This document shows, piece by piece, positions 32,122 to 40,720 of a stretch of 64,000 bases of DNA. The notes under the pieces are model-generated. The model worked only from the letters and a program-made list of their open reading frames with translations. It had not been told where the DNA came from and did no database searches. The translations under genes and the position numbers were made by a program. Source of the DNA: an uncultured Roseburia sp. (GTDB lineage: Bacteria > Bacillota > Clostridia > Lachnospirales > Lachnospiraceae); the NCBI GenBank assembly GCA_900542495.1, contig UQNW01000012.1:1-64000 (forward strand), written 5' to 3'. The stretch's first letter is position 1. Every line of letters starts with the position of its first letter.

Positions 32122-32970
32122 TTACAAAAACTTTGCCACCATGGCAACACTGGTTTTATCGCGGGCGATTTTTGCAAGCTCGCGGTTGTCGAGCAGATAA
32201 CGCATGATAAGCGATTCGGCAACGAATAACTCACTGACCTTGACCGGGATACTGCCGCCATCCAATGGTGTTTCCAGGGCGCCGCACAGGAGGACGACAT
32301 CTGCAAGTGCTGTGCCTGGTGCATCCGGATAGTGCGTGATCAGGATGATCTTTGCACCGGTCTTTTTGGCAACGGATAAAGTGTCCATCATGTCGTGCGT
32401 GGAGCCCGAGTAGGAAACGAATAAAATGACATCACTTGGGCCCATGAGGCTTGCGGCGATCAATTGCGTGTGGCTGTCACCACAGTTGCGGAATTTATTG
32501 GAGATCGTGGCGAAGCGCACCCAGATGTCATTTGCAAGAACCCGGCTGCCACCCTGGCCGAGACAGTAAACGGAGGTTGCGCGCTGCAAGAGAAGCGCAG
32601 CCTCGTCAATTGCGTCAAAATCAAGAACGCTCATAGTGTTACTGATCGCCGCCTGAAAAGAAGCACATACATTATCACATAATGAAGATGTCGACATGGA
32701 TGGATCTAAAGAATAGGAAGAAAACGGTGTCGGTGTCACATTTGCCTGCGCAAGTGAAATCTTCATTTCATTATAACCTTCAAATCCGAGTTGTTTACAG
32801 AAACGGTAAATGGTGGCTTCTGCCATATTGCATGCCTTGGCAAGTGAGGAAATTGATAAAAACTGTGCTTCCTCGGCATGTTTTGTCAGGTAATCTGCGA
32901 TGATCATACCTGATTTGGTGAGTGAATCCTGCTTTTCCGTAAGCAGATCCCAGAAATTCTTATTAATCAT
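32122..32970 (-). CDS. MurR/RpiR-family regulator of the nan operon (NanR-like)
   Basis: 282-aa RpiR regulator with HTH (about 18-80; ISSLAKACNMAEATIYRFCKQLGF) and SIS domain (about 125-255; YCLGQGGSRVLANDIWVRF, FVSYSGSTHDMMDTLSVAKKTGA). It is divergent from the sialic-acid operon, the usual place for NanR-type RpiR regulators, which respond to ManNAc-6-P or GlcNAc-6-P in related bacteria. The start at 32970 has AGGGGAT upstream on this strand. Palindromes in the shared gap (33027-33294) are candidate operators. It is distinct from the RpiR at 30451. Confidence 0.88.
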   Translation of the reverse strand: MINKNFWDLLTEKQDSLTKSGMIIADYLTKHAEEAQFLSISSLAKACNMAEATIYRFCKQLGFEGYNEMKISLAQANVTPTPFSSYSLDPSMSTSSLCDNVCASFQAAISNTMSVLDFDAIDEAALLLQRATSVYCLGQGGSRVLANDIWVRFATISNKFRNCGDSHTQLIAASLMGPSDVILFVSYSGSTHDMMDTLSVAKKTGAKIILITHYPDAPGTALADVVLLCGALETPLDGGSIPVKVSELFVAESLIMRYLLDNRELAKIARDKTSVAMVAKFL

Positions 32971-33026
32971 AATTTAATCCCCTGTAAAATGAAGCAAGTG
33001 TTACTGTTTACCCTATGTTTTACTGC

Positions 33027-33304
33027 GTAAGCAGACGCTTACAGAAACACATTAATATTTACTATATAAAAGTATATGTCAAAATGAAATGCACTGCAAG
33101 ATAAAATCATAAAAATGAAAAATATTTTCATGCAAAAACAAAAGGAAAATGGATGAATATGCGGAATTGTAGGTGTAAAATATACACTTAGCACTATTTG
33201 AAAACTGATATGCACGGATTTATGTGCAAATGTACTATATTTTCAAAATGAAATTAGTACAAAACGTATATGGACAAAATGAAAATATTTTTCTAAAATA
33301 TAAT
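33027..33304. promoter_or_regulatory. nan operon control region with several palindromes
   Basis: 377-base divergent gap. It holds GTAAGC-AGAC-GCTTAC (33027-33042); ATGAAAA-ATA-TTTTCAT (33115-33131); a long inverted repeat from TGTACTA to TAGTACA (about 33230-33260) with TTTCA-AAA-TGAAA at its core; and TGAAAATATTTTTCT (33280-33294), similar to the second site and overlapping the presumed -35. TATAAT at 33299-33304 is the likely -10 of the operon; no good -35 is seen, which fits an activated or tightly repressed promoter. The TGAAA...TTTCA sites are the best RpiR operator candidates (inference). Confidence 0.55.
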
Positions 33305-33347
33305 TACTTCGAAAGATAGAATCTTTTAAGAAAAGGAGAAGAAGAAT

Positions 33348-34736
33348 ATGAAAAAGAAAGTTTTGGCTACCTTACTGGTGGGAGCAATGGCAGCAAGCTT
33401 ATTAGCAGGTTGTGGAACAACAGTTGAGACAACAGGAAGCAGTGACACAACAACAGCTCCTGAAAAAACTCAGACAACAGAGACCGCAGAAGCAGGAGAG
33501 GCAGGCGGTTCTGATGTTTCGGCAGACATTACCTTATGGACATATCCAATCGGTGAATGGGGCAATGCAGAGACAGTTGATTCCTTAATTCAGGATTTCA
33601 ACAAGGAGTATCCGGGAATCAATGTGACAGTGGAATATCTTGATTACACAAACGGTGATGATCAGGTAAATACAGCGATCGAAGGTGGACAGGCTCCAGA
33701 CCTTATCATGGAAGGACCGGAACGTCTGGTTGCAAACTGGGGAGCAAAAGGATTGATGGTTGACTTATCCGACATCCTGGACGACACAGATAAATCAGAA
33801 ATTTATGAATCTGTATTATCCGCATGTGTGAACAAAGAGGGAGCTACTTATGAATATCCGCTTTGTATGACAGCACATTGTATGGCGATCAACAAAACAG
33901 TATTTGAGGAAGCCGACGCTATGCAGTATGTAGACGCTGAGAACCATACATGGACAACAGATGATTTCTTCAAAGCAATGGACGCTGTTTATGCTCACAC
34001 AGGACAGACCGTAGGCGCTGTTTACTGTAGTGGTCAGGGTGGTGACCAGGGAACAAGAGCCCTCATCAACAACCTTTACGGTGGAACATTCACAGACGCA
34101 GATCACACAAAATATACAGCAGATTCCGCTGAGAACGTAAAAGCAATCCAGGCACTTGTTGATTCCAAAGCAATCGGATTTGATGCTTCTATCGCAGGTG
34201 GTGACGAGATCAACTTATTCCGTCAGGGTGTTTTAAATGTAGCATTCTGCTGGAACATTGCACAGCAGTTAAACGCTGACAACAACGATGCAGGACTTAC
34301 AAACGATGGCGATGAGATCCTTTTCATGGCATTCCCATCTGAGAAAGCAACAGACACAAAACTTTGTGGTGGTATCTGGGGATTTGGTGTATTTGATAAC
34401 AAAGATGCAAACAAGATCGAAGCATCAAAACTCTTCATTAAATACATGGCAGACAGTGCAGAAGGAACACCAGACGCAGTTCTTTCTTCTACATACTTCC
34501 CGGTACGTGATACTGTAGAAGGCAAAGATTTAACAGGTCTTTACGGTGATGTTCAGACAATGAGCGATTATAGCACATTAATGCAGTACCTTGGTGACTA
34601 CTATCAGGTAACTCCAGGCTGGGCAGAAGCTCGTACAGCTTGGTGGAATATGCTTCAGCAGGTTGGAAGCGGTGCTGATGTCCAGACAGCAGTTGATGAG
34701 TTCGTTGGAACAGCAAACGCAGCAGCAGGTAACTAA
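33348..34736 (+). CDS. Sugar ABC transporter substrate-binding lipoprotein (sialic acid operon)
   Basis: 462-aa family-1 extracellular solute-binding protein. Lipobox LLAGC with lipidated Cys22, a Thr/Ser/Glu linker (about 23-58), then the two-lobed binding fold (ADITLWTYPIGEWGN ... INVTVEYLDYTNGDDQV). First gene of the nan operon, so the ligand is probably sialic acid or a derivative such as its 2,7-anhydro form. Strong AAAAGGAGAAG ribosome site. A terminator hairpin directly after it (34773) should make it more abundant than the permeases, as is common. The operon encodes no ATPase, so a shared MsmK-type ATPase elsewhere is needed. Confidence 0.9.
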   Translation: MKKKVLATLLVGAMAASLLAGCGTTVETTGSSDTTTAPEKTQTTETAEAGEAGGSDVSADITLWTYPIGEWGNAETVDSLIQDFNKEYPGINVTVEYLDYTNGDDQVNTAIEGGQAPDLIMEGPERLVANWGAKGLMVDLSDILDDTDKSEIYESVLSACVNKEGATYEYPLCMTAHCMAINKTVFEEADAMQYVDAENHTWTTDDFFKAMDAVYAHTGQTVGAVYCSGQGGDQGTRALINNLYGGTFTDADHTKYTADSAENVKAIQALVDSKAIGFDASIAGGDEINLFRQGVLNVAFCWNIAQQLNADNNDAGLTNDGDEILFMAFPSEKATDTKLCGGIWGFGVFDNKDANKIEASKLFIKYMADSAEGTPDAVLSSTYFPVRDTVEGKDLTGLYGDVQTMSDYSTLMQYLGDYYQVTPGWAEARTAWWNMLQQVGSGADVQTAVDEFVGTANAAAGN

Positions 34737-34772
34737 GCAGTTCGTATAGCAACTAAATAAATGATAAGTGGG

Positions 34773-34810
34773 ATCCCCTCCTCGCAGGAATACCGGAGGA
34801 GGGGATTTTT
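34773..34810 (+). terminator. Intra-operon terminator/attenuator after binding protein
   Basis: Perfect GC-rich stem ATCCCCTCCTC / GAGGAGGGGAT with TTTTT, between the binding-protein gene and the first permease. Partial readthrough would set the high binding-protein to permease ratio. Confidence 0.9.
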
Positions 34811-34843
34811 AGCCAAAAAGTTATGGAAAGGATGGTGTTTTCT

Positions 34844-35752
34844 TTGAAATCAGCAGTAAAACCATCAAAGCGCAGCCGTGTATTGGTAAGAAAAGAAACG
34901 ACCGCTGCATATCTTTTTTTACTTCCTAGTTTGATTTTCTTTCTGGGATTTGTAATTTTTCCAATTGTATTATGTGTGTGGACCAGTTTTTTTGATTCAA
35001 CAATGAACTCTGCGGATGTTTTTGTTGGACTTGCAAACTATAAAGAATTATTTCAGGATAAAGTTTTCCTTGGAGCGTTGAAGAACACTCTTATTATCGT
35101 AGTGGTTTCCGTTCCGATCACATGTGTTTTTTCCTTATGGGTATCTTCCGTGATCGTAGATCTGAAAGGATGGGCAACCTCCTTATTCAGAATTATATTT
35201 TATCTTCCGGTTGTAACTGGTTCCGTAGCAGTTACCGTTGTATGGAAGTGGATGTTTAACAATTACTATGGAATTTTCAATTACCTTGGTACAAAGACAG
35301 GGATCATCGACCAGAACATCAACTGGCTGGGTGATGAGCGTTATGCACTTGCATGTATCATACTGATTTTGCTTACAACTTCCGTTGGCCAGCCAATCGT
35401 ACTTTATGTATCTGCACTTGGTAATGTGGATGCATCCTTGGTGGAAGCGGCAAATGTAGATGGAGCTACAAGCCTTCAGGCTTTCTGGAAGATCAAGTGG
35501 CCACAGATTATGCCGACCACATTATATATTGTTGTTATTACAACGATCAACAGTTTCCAGTGTTTTGCACTGATCCAGCTGCTGACATCCGGTGGACCAA
35601 ACCACAGTACAGACACGATCATGTATTACATCTATTATTCCGCATTTAAACTGTACCGTTACGGATACGGCGATGCAATGGGCGTTGTCCTTGCAATTAT
35701 GATCGCGATCCTGTCCGCAATCCAGTTTAAACTTGGAAATTCGAATGATTAG
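34844..35752 (+). CDS. Sugar ABC transporter permease 1 (sialic acid operon)
   Basis: About 302-aa MalF-type permease with six membrane segments (first at about 23-45 of the protein) and the EAA loop EAANVDGATSLQAFWKIKWP that docks the ATPase. The start is uncertain: TTG at 34844 has AAAGGATGG 8 bases upstream, while the ATG at 34823 is only 13 bases past the T-run of the terminator and has no ribosome site. It pairs with the next permease, whose ribosome site AGGAGGAGGG overlaps this gene's stop. Confidence 0.85.
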   Translation: MKSAVKPSKRSRVLVRKETTAAYLFLLPSLIFFLGFVIFPIVLCVWTSFFDSTMNSADVFVGLANYKELFQDKVFLGALKNTLIIVVVSVPITCVFSLWVSSVIVDLKGWATSLFRIIFYLPVVTGSVAVTVVWKWMFNNYYGIFNYLGTKTGIIDQNINWLGDERYALACIILILLTTSVGQPIVLYVSALGNVDASLVEAANVDGATSLQAFWKIKWPQIMPTTLYIVVITTINSFQCFALIQLLTSGGPNHSTDTIMYYIYYSAFKLYRYGYGDAMGVVLAIMIAILSAIQFKLGNSND

Positions 35753-35768
35753 GAGGAGGGTTACAGAT

Positions 35769-36704
35769 ATGGAAAACAAAAATAGTACAAAACATCCTTC
35801 TGCATACAAGATCATCAGCATTGTTGTAATTGTGATACTGGCAATATTATTTACCTTCCCATTATATTGGATTATCACAGGTTCCTTTAAGACAAACGCA
35901 GCGATCAACTCCACAACGCCGATCTGGTGGCCAAAAGAGTGGACACTGGCAAACTATCAGAAGTTATTCAGCCGCCAGACCGCACCGCTGTTCCAGTTCA
36001 ATATTCCATTCAGCAGCCTGATCACAGGAAGCAGGGATTTGAAACTGACACTGACTGGACCGACGGTGCCGGCTGCAGTCCGCTGGCTGATCAATACCGT
36101 ATTTATGGCGATCATGTCCATGATCCTTACCTGTATCACAGCATCCATGGCAGGATATGCGCTTGCAAAGAAGAGATTTGTGGGACGGCAGTTACTTTTC
36201 ACACTGATCGTATGTGCAATGGCATTACCAAAACAGGTTATTTTGATCCCATTACTTCGTGAGATGTCAAGCCTGAATTTATATAATACGATCTGGGCGG
36301 TTATCTTCCCGATCGTAGGATGGCCGTTTGGTGTGTTCCTGATGAAACAGTTCTCGGAGGGTGTGCCTTCTGAAATGCTGGAGGCAGCGCAGATCGATGG
36401 AGCGAGTGAGGCAAAGACATTTTTACAGATTGTAGTACCGATGATCAAACCGGGTATCGGAGCACTGGCGATTTTTACATTCATCAACAGCTGGAATGAT
36501 TACTTCATGCAGTTGATCATGTTATCAAGCACAAGCAACCTGACGATCTCCCTTGGTATTGCCAAGTTGCAGGCTGAAAATGCCACAGATTTCGGTCTGA
36601 TCATGGCTGGTGCGGCACTGGCAGCCCTGCCGATCATCATCGTGTTCCTGTTATTCCAGAAATACTTTACAAAAGGAATTACAATGGGAGCTGTAAAAGG
36701 CTGA
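35769..36704 (+). CDS. Sugar ABC transporter permease 2 (sialic acid operon)
   Basis: 311-aa MalG-type permease, six membrane segments (about 15-35, 110-135, 145-168, 178-198, 225-245, 278-298) and the EAA loop EAAQIDGASEAKTFLQIVVP. It has an unusually long external loop between segments 1 and 2 (about 36-108, PLFQFNIPFSSLITGSRDLK) compared with maltose-type permeases; a long loop is seen in other binding-protein systems of this subgroup. ATG at 35769 with AGGAGGAGGGT upstream. A small hairpin (CCTTCTT/AAGAAGG, about 36712-36731) lies before nanA. Confidence 0.88.
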   Translation: MENKNSTKHPSAYKIISIVVIVILAILFTFPLYWIITGSFKTNAAINSTTPIWWPKEWTLANYQKLFSRQTAPLFQFNIPFSSLITGSRDLKLTLTGPTVPAAVRWLINTVFMAIMSMILTCITASMAGYALAKKRFVGRQLLFTLIVCAMALPKQVILIPLLREMSSLNLYNTIWAVIFPIVGWPFGVFLMKQFSEGVPSEMLEAAQIDGASEAKTFLQIVVPMIKPGIGALAIFTFINSWNDYFMQLIMLSSTSNLTISLGIAKLQAENATDFGLIMAGAALAALPIIIVFLLFQKYFTKGITMGAVKG

Positions 36705-36777
36705 CAAACTATCCTTCTTGTTTAAGAAGGGCGGTATAAAAAATAGGACAAAAATCTAACAGAGGAGTGAAGATAAA

Positions 36778-37707
36778 ATGAAAGATATTACAAAATATCA
36801 GGGAGTCATTCCGGCATTTTATGCATGCTATGACGAAAAAGGAGAAATTTCAACAGAGGGTGTCAAAGCATTGACACGCCACCTGATCTCAAAAGGAGTA
36901 AAGGGTGTGTATGTTGGCGGTTCATCAGGTGAATGTATTTACCAGCATGTGGACGAGCGGAAAAAAGTGCTGGAAGCAGTCATGGAAGAAGCAAAAGGAA
37001 AACTGACCGTCATTGCGCATGTAGGATGCAACAATACGGCAGACAGCGTGGAGCTTGCAGCACATGCACAGAGCGTTGGAGCAGATGCGATCGCTTCGAT
37101 TCCGCCAATCTATTTCCATTTACCGGAGTATGCAATCGCAGAATACTGGAATGCAATGAGTGCAGCAGCGCCGGATCTTGATTTTGTTATTTACAATATT
37201 CCGCAGCTTGCAGGAACGGCATTATCCATGAACCTGTTAAAAGAAATGCTGAAGAATCCGAATGTGATTGCAGTGAAGAACTCTTCCATGCCGACACAGG
37301 ACATCCAGATGTTTAAGGCAGAAGGTGTCAAAGAGCGTGGCGAAAATGGATTTGTTGTATTCAACGGACCGGACGAACAGTTCGTATCCGGACGTGCGAT
37401 CGGCGCAGACGGAGGAATCGGTGGAACATATGCGGTTATGCCGGAATTATTTGTAAAAATGGATCAGCTCATCCGCGAAAATAACATCGCAGAGGCAATG
37501 AAGATCCAGTACAAAGCAGATGCGATCATCTACAAGATGTGCGAGGCAAAAGGAAATCTTTACGCAGTCATGAAAGAGATTTTACACAGAATGTATGGCT
37601 TGGAACTTGGAAGCGTCAGATTGCCGCTTGCACCTTTAGCACCGGAAGATGAGGCTGTTGTTGTTGAGGCTCAGAAGATGATCGAGGCAGCGATCAAAGA
37701 ATTATAA
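36778..37707 (+). CDS. nanA: N-acetylneuraminate lyase
   Basis: 309-aa member of the DapA/NanA aldolase family; cleaves N-acetylneuraminate to N-acetylmannosamine and pyruvate. The Schiff-base Lys167 is in NVIAVKNSS, the catalytic Tyr139 in FVIYNIPQ, and the carboxylate-binding loop is GGSSGECIY. Operon context (binding protein, permeases, yhcH, nanE, nanK) makes NanA far more likely than dihydrodipicolinate synthase. The GAGGAGTGA ribosome site is good. Confidence 0.92.
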   Translation: MKDITKYQGVIPAFYACYDEKGEISTEGVKALTRHLISKGVKGVYVGGSSGECIYQHVDERKKVLEAVMEEAKGKLTVIAHVGCNNTADSVELAAHAQSVGADAIASIPPIYFHLPEYAIAEYWNAMSAAAPDLDFVIYNIPQLAGTALSMNLLKEMLKNPNVIAVKNSSMPTQDIQMFKAEGVKERGENGFVVFNGPDEQFVSGRAIGADGGIGGTYAVMPELFVKMDQLIRENNIAEAMKIQYKADAIIYKMCEAKGNLYAVMKEILHRMYGLELGSVRLPLAPLAPEDEAVVVEAQKMIEAAIKEL

Positions 37708-37719
37708 TAAGAGAAATAC

Positions 37720-37768
37720 ATACAGAAATATGCCGGGGTGTACGCACTGCTTCGGCTTATTTCTGTAT
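37720..37768 (+). other. Intercistronic hairpin in nan operon
   Basis: 15-bp stem ATACAGAAATA-T-GCCG / CGGC-T-TATTTCTGTAT with one T-T mismatch and a 17-base loop, 13 bases after nanA. It has no U-run, so rather an RNA-stability or processing element than a terminator. The gap 37708-37852 holds nothing else. Confidence 0.6.
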
Positions 37769-37852
37769 CTGCAGAAAAATGATGCAGCTGCCAATGTACG
37801 GATTTAAAATTAAGAATAAGATTTACAGGACGATTTTGGGAGGAGATACAAA

Positions 37853-38299
37853 ATGGTTACAGACAGCTTACAGAATCTGGAGCAGTATCGTGGTTTACAT
37901 AAAAACATGGATACCGTCATTGATTTTTTGAAAAAATGTGATCTGGCTGCACTTCCAGATGGAAAAACGGTGATTGACGGAGAACAGGTTTTTGTTAATG
38001 TCATGGAGGCAGACCTTCGGGAGGCAGAAGGCGCGGAGTATGAATATCATAAACGTTATGCAGATCTGCAGATCGATATCAGTGGAAGTGAATACTGGGA
38101 GTGGACAGACAAGGCAGAATTTACAGATACATTTCAGGAAGCTTCGGACTGCGGACTTGCGGCAGGCAGAAGCAGATGTGGCGGAACGCTGGGGGACGGA
38201 AGCTTTGCTTTATTCCTGCCGGAAGAATTTCACAAACCAAGCTGCAAAAACGGATCGCACACACATGTGAGAAAAGCAGTTGTTAAAATTGAGATGTAA
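37853..38299 (+). CDS. YhcH/YjgK/YiaL-family protein (sialic acid anomerase-like)
   Basis: 148-aa cupin-like protein of the YhcH/YjgK/YiaL (DUF386) family. Conserved pieces: FVNVMEADLREAEGAEYEYHKRYADLQIDISG and, near the end, FALFLPEEFHKPSCKNGSH, giving the Glu/His metal or sugar site. In E. coli the yhcH gene closes the nan operon; members act on the ring form of sialic acid or help its use. It is preceded by GGGAGGAG and followed 18 bases later by nanE. The job is inferred from context. Confidence 0.85.
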   Translation: MVTDSLQNLEQYRGLHKNMDTVIDFLKKCDLAALPDGKTVIDGEQVFVNVMEADLREAEGAEYEYHKRYADLQIDISGSEYWEWTDKAEFTDTFQEASDCGLAAGRSRCGGTLGDGSFALFLPEEFHKPSCKNGSHTHVRKAVVKIEM

Positions 38300-38317
38300 T
38301 TGCAGGAGGAAAATAAA

Positions 38318-39013
38318 ATGGATAAACAGGCATTATTTGATCAGATAAAAGGCGGATTAATTGTTTCCTGTCAGGCATTGGAGCACGAGCCTTTGTATAC
38401 AAAAGAAGGCGGCGTTATGCCTTTGATGGCAAAAGCTGCAGCACAGTCTGGAGCAGTCGGAATCCGTGCAAACACAGTACGTGACATCACACAGATCAAG
38501 GAAGCAGTAGACCTTCCGGTCATCGGTATCATTAAAAAAGACTATGAGGGAACACCGATGTACATCACGGTTACCATGAAAGAAGTGGATGAGCTGGTGG
38601 CATGCGGTGTGGATATCCTTGCGGTACAGGGAACAAGCGCATTAAGACCGGATGGAAGCACGGCATCACAGTTTATCGAGGCAATCAAGGCAAAATATCC
38701 GGAGCAGCTTGTGATGGCAGACTGTGCAACCATCGGGGAAGGAATCGCATGTGCCAATGCCGGAGCCGATTTTGTCGGCACGACCATGCGTGGATATACA
38801 CCGGAGACACAGGGCTGTGATGACATCGATTTTGATTTCATCCATGAACTTTCCGAAAAATGCCCGGCAAAGATCATCGCAGAGGGACATATCCACTATC
38901 CGGAGCAGGCAAAGAAGGCACTGGAGGCAGGAGCTTTTGCATTGGTAGTCGGCGGTGCGATCACAAGACCGGCGGAGATCACGGCAAGATTCGTAGCAGC
39001 GATCGAAAAGTAA
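38318..39013 (+). CDS. nanE: N-acetylmannosamine-6-phosphate 2-epimerase
   Basis: 231-aa TIM-barrel enzyme, NanE family: epimerises ManNAc-6-P to GlcNAc-6-P. Starts with the typical GGLIVSCQALEHEPLY; catalytic Lys in VIGIIKKDYEGTP; phosphate loop near VVGGAITRPAEIT. ATG at 38318 after GCAGGAGGAAAA, so the upstream part of the frame is not used. It lies between the YhcH-family gene and nanK in the usual order. Confidence 0.95.
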   Translation: MDKQALFDQIKGGLIVSCQALEHEPLYTKEGGVMPLMAKAAAQSGAVGIRANTVRDITQIKEAVDLPVIGIIKKDYEGTPMYITVTMKEVDELVACGVDILAVQGTSALRPDGSTASQFIEAIKAKYPEQLVMADCATIGEGIACANAGADFVGTTMRGYTPETQGCDDIDFDFIHELSEKCPAKIIAEGHIHYPEQAKKALEAGAFALVVGGAITRPAEITARFVAAIEK

Positions 39014-39026
39014 AAAAGGAGAAATT

Positions 39027-39908
39027 ATGAGAATTGTGGCTGTGGATATCGGGGGAACAATGATCAAGTCCGGTCTCTGGAACGGAGAGACATTCGTGGA
39101 GCTGCGTGAGACAGAGACGTGCGCATCGGAAGGCGGAGCGGCACTGATGGAGCGTGTCAAAGGACTGATCCATTCCTATCACGATTTTGAAGCGATCGGG
39201 ATCAGCACTGCCGGGGAAGTGAATACGGAAGATGGAAGCATTTTTTATGCGAACAGCAATATTCCGGGATACACAGGCATGCCGGTAAAGCAGATCATGG
39301 AAGAGGAATTTTGTGTGCCTGCCGCAGTGGAGAATGACGTCAATGCGGCGGCTCTTGGCGAACTCCGATCAGGAGCAGGAGCCGGATGCGATGATTTTTT
39401 ATGTCTGACCTATGGAACCGGTGTCGGCGGAAGTATTGTGATGAACGGAAACGTTTACCCGGGGGCTTCTTTTTCTGCCGGAAGCTTTGGCGGAATGGTG
39501 ATCCACCCGGAAGAAAAGGCGGGAACGGACACTCTGGAGGGCTGCTATGAGCGGTGTGCTTCCACGACCGGACTGGTCAGACGTGTAAAAAAAGTCGATG
39601 GAGCTCTGGATAATGGCAAAAAAATATTTGCGGCAAAGGACAGACCGGAGATCAAAGAGCAGATTGATGCGTGGATCGACGATATCTGCACAGGTCTTGT
39701 AACGCTATGCTGTATTTTCAATCCATCCAGGATCATTCTTGGAGGAGGCATCATGGCGCAGGAGTATGTGCTTTCGGAGGTGAACCGGAAGGTAAAAGCG
39801 CAGATCGCACCGGGACTTCGGATCGTGGAGATCGTTCCAGCAAAGCTTGCAAACACGGCGGGCATGATGGGAGCGGTCAGCCTTGCGGAAAAGTTACTTG
39901 CGCAGTAA
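39027..39908 (+). CDS. nanK: ROK-family N-acetylmannosamine kinase
   Basis: 293-aa ROK sugar kinase; phosphorylates ManNAc to ManNAc-6-P with ATP. ATP loop VDIGGTMIKSG (about 6-16), catalytic Asp in ENDVNAAALGE, second phosphate motif TYGTGVGGSIV. The usual ROK zinc motif (His plus CxCGxxGCxE) is absent: the place reads GGMVIHPE ... LEGCYERCAST with only two Cys, so this belongs to the zinc-less ROK branch. It starts 14 bases after nanE with AAAAGGAG. Context supports ManNAc over glucose as substrate. Confidence 0.88.
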   Translation: MRIVAVDIGGTMIKSGLWNGETFVELRETETCASEGGAALMERVKGLIHSYHDFEAIGISTAGEVNTEDGSIFYANSNIPGYTGMPVKQIMEEEFCVPAAVENDVNAAALGELRSGAGAGCDDFLCLTYGTGVGGSIVMNGNVYPGASFSAGSFGGMVIHPEEKAGTDTLEGCYERCASTTGLVRRVKKVDGALDNGKKIFAAKDRPEIKEQIDAWIDDICTGLVTLCCIFNPSRIILGGGIMAQEYVLSEVNRKVKAQIAPGLRIVEIVPAKLANTAGMMGAVSLAEKLLAQ

Positions 39909-39976
39909 GATGATCGTGTACAATATATCTGTTTGGAAAAAGATTTTTTAGATGACAGCACAGGGAGGATGAGACA

Positions 39977-40621
39977 ATGGATCAGAAAAATATATTATGT
40001 TTTGGAGATTCCAACACTCATGGATATAATTCCAAAACCGGAGGACGTTTCACTGTAGAGGAGCGCTGGACAAAACTTTTACAGAGAAATTTGGGCGATG
40101 ACTACTATGTGATCGAGGAAGGATTAAGTGGACGGACCACATCTTTTGAGGATCCGGTTTTTGAAGGGTTGAGCGGATTGAATGCAATTTATCCGTGTAT
40201 GATGACACATGAGCCGTTAGATCTGGTCATCATCATGCTTGGCACCAATGATACAAAAGACCGGTTTAATGCAAATGGATTTATTATCGGAAAAGGTCTG
40301 GAGCGCCTGACACAGAAAGCAATCGACACGCATGCTGCATGGCGTAATAAACCGAATATTCTTCTGGTAGCTCCGCCACCAATCCACCCGGATTATGCAA
40401 AAACGGCTGTTGCAGGAGAGATGGGTGACAAATGTGTGGAGCGTTCCAGAGCACTTGCCAAAGAATTTAAGGATGTTGCAGACCGGTTAGGATGTCATTT
40501 TATAGATGCCGGTTCCATACCGGGCATTGAGATGTATCCTTATGACTGGATGCACTTAAGCCTGGACAGCCACAGGATTTTTGCGGAGTATCTGGCAGAG
40601 TATCTGCCGAAGATTGTGTGA
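39977..40621 (+). CDS. SGNH/GDSL hydrolase, probable esterase of nan operon
   Basis: 214-aa SGNH hydrolase: block I FGDSNTHGY (catalytic Ser), block II Gly in LSGRTT, block III GTNDTKD, block V DWMHLS (Asp and His). No signal peptide, so it works in the cytosol. Last gene of the nan operon before a strong terminator; a role in removing O-acetyl groups from imported sialic acid is attractive but inferred. Relatives include acetyl-xylan and lipolytic esterases. Ribosome site GGGAGGATGAG. Confidence 0.8.
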   Translation: MDQKNILCFGDSNTHGYNSKTGGRFTVEERWTKLLQRNLGDDYYVIEEGLSGRTTSFEDPVFEGLSGLNAIYPCMMTHEPLDLVIIMLGTNDTKDRFNANGFIIGKGLERLTQKAIDTHAAWRNKPNILLVAPPPIHPDYAKTAVAGEMGDKCVERSRALAKEFKDVADRLGCHFIDAGSIPGIEMYPYDWMHLSLDSHRIFAEYLAEYLPKIV

Positions 40622-40683
40622 TAGATGTTCTATTTTGGATAATAACCGGATCATCAGGACAAAATATATAATTGAAAGAATAG

Positions 40684-40720
40684 AAATGGTTTCATGAGAA
40701 TTTTCATGAAACCATTTTGT
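40684..40720 (+). terminator. Terminator of the nan operon
   Basis: Perfect 14-bp stem AAATGGTTTCATGA / TCATGAAACCATTT with a 6-base loop and T-rich tail, 62 bases after the SGNH gene. Its tail runs into the first unit of the 33-bp repeat. Confidence 0.85.
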
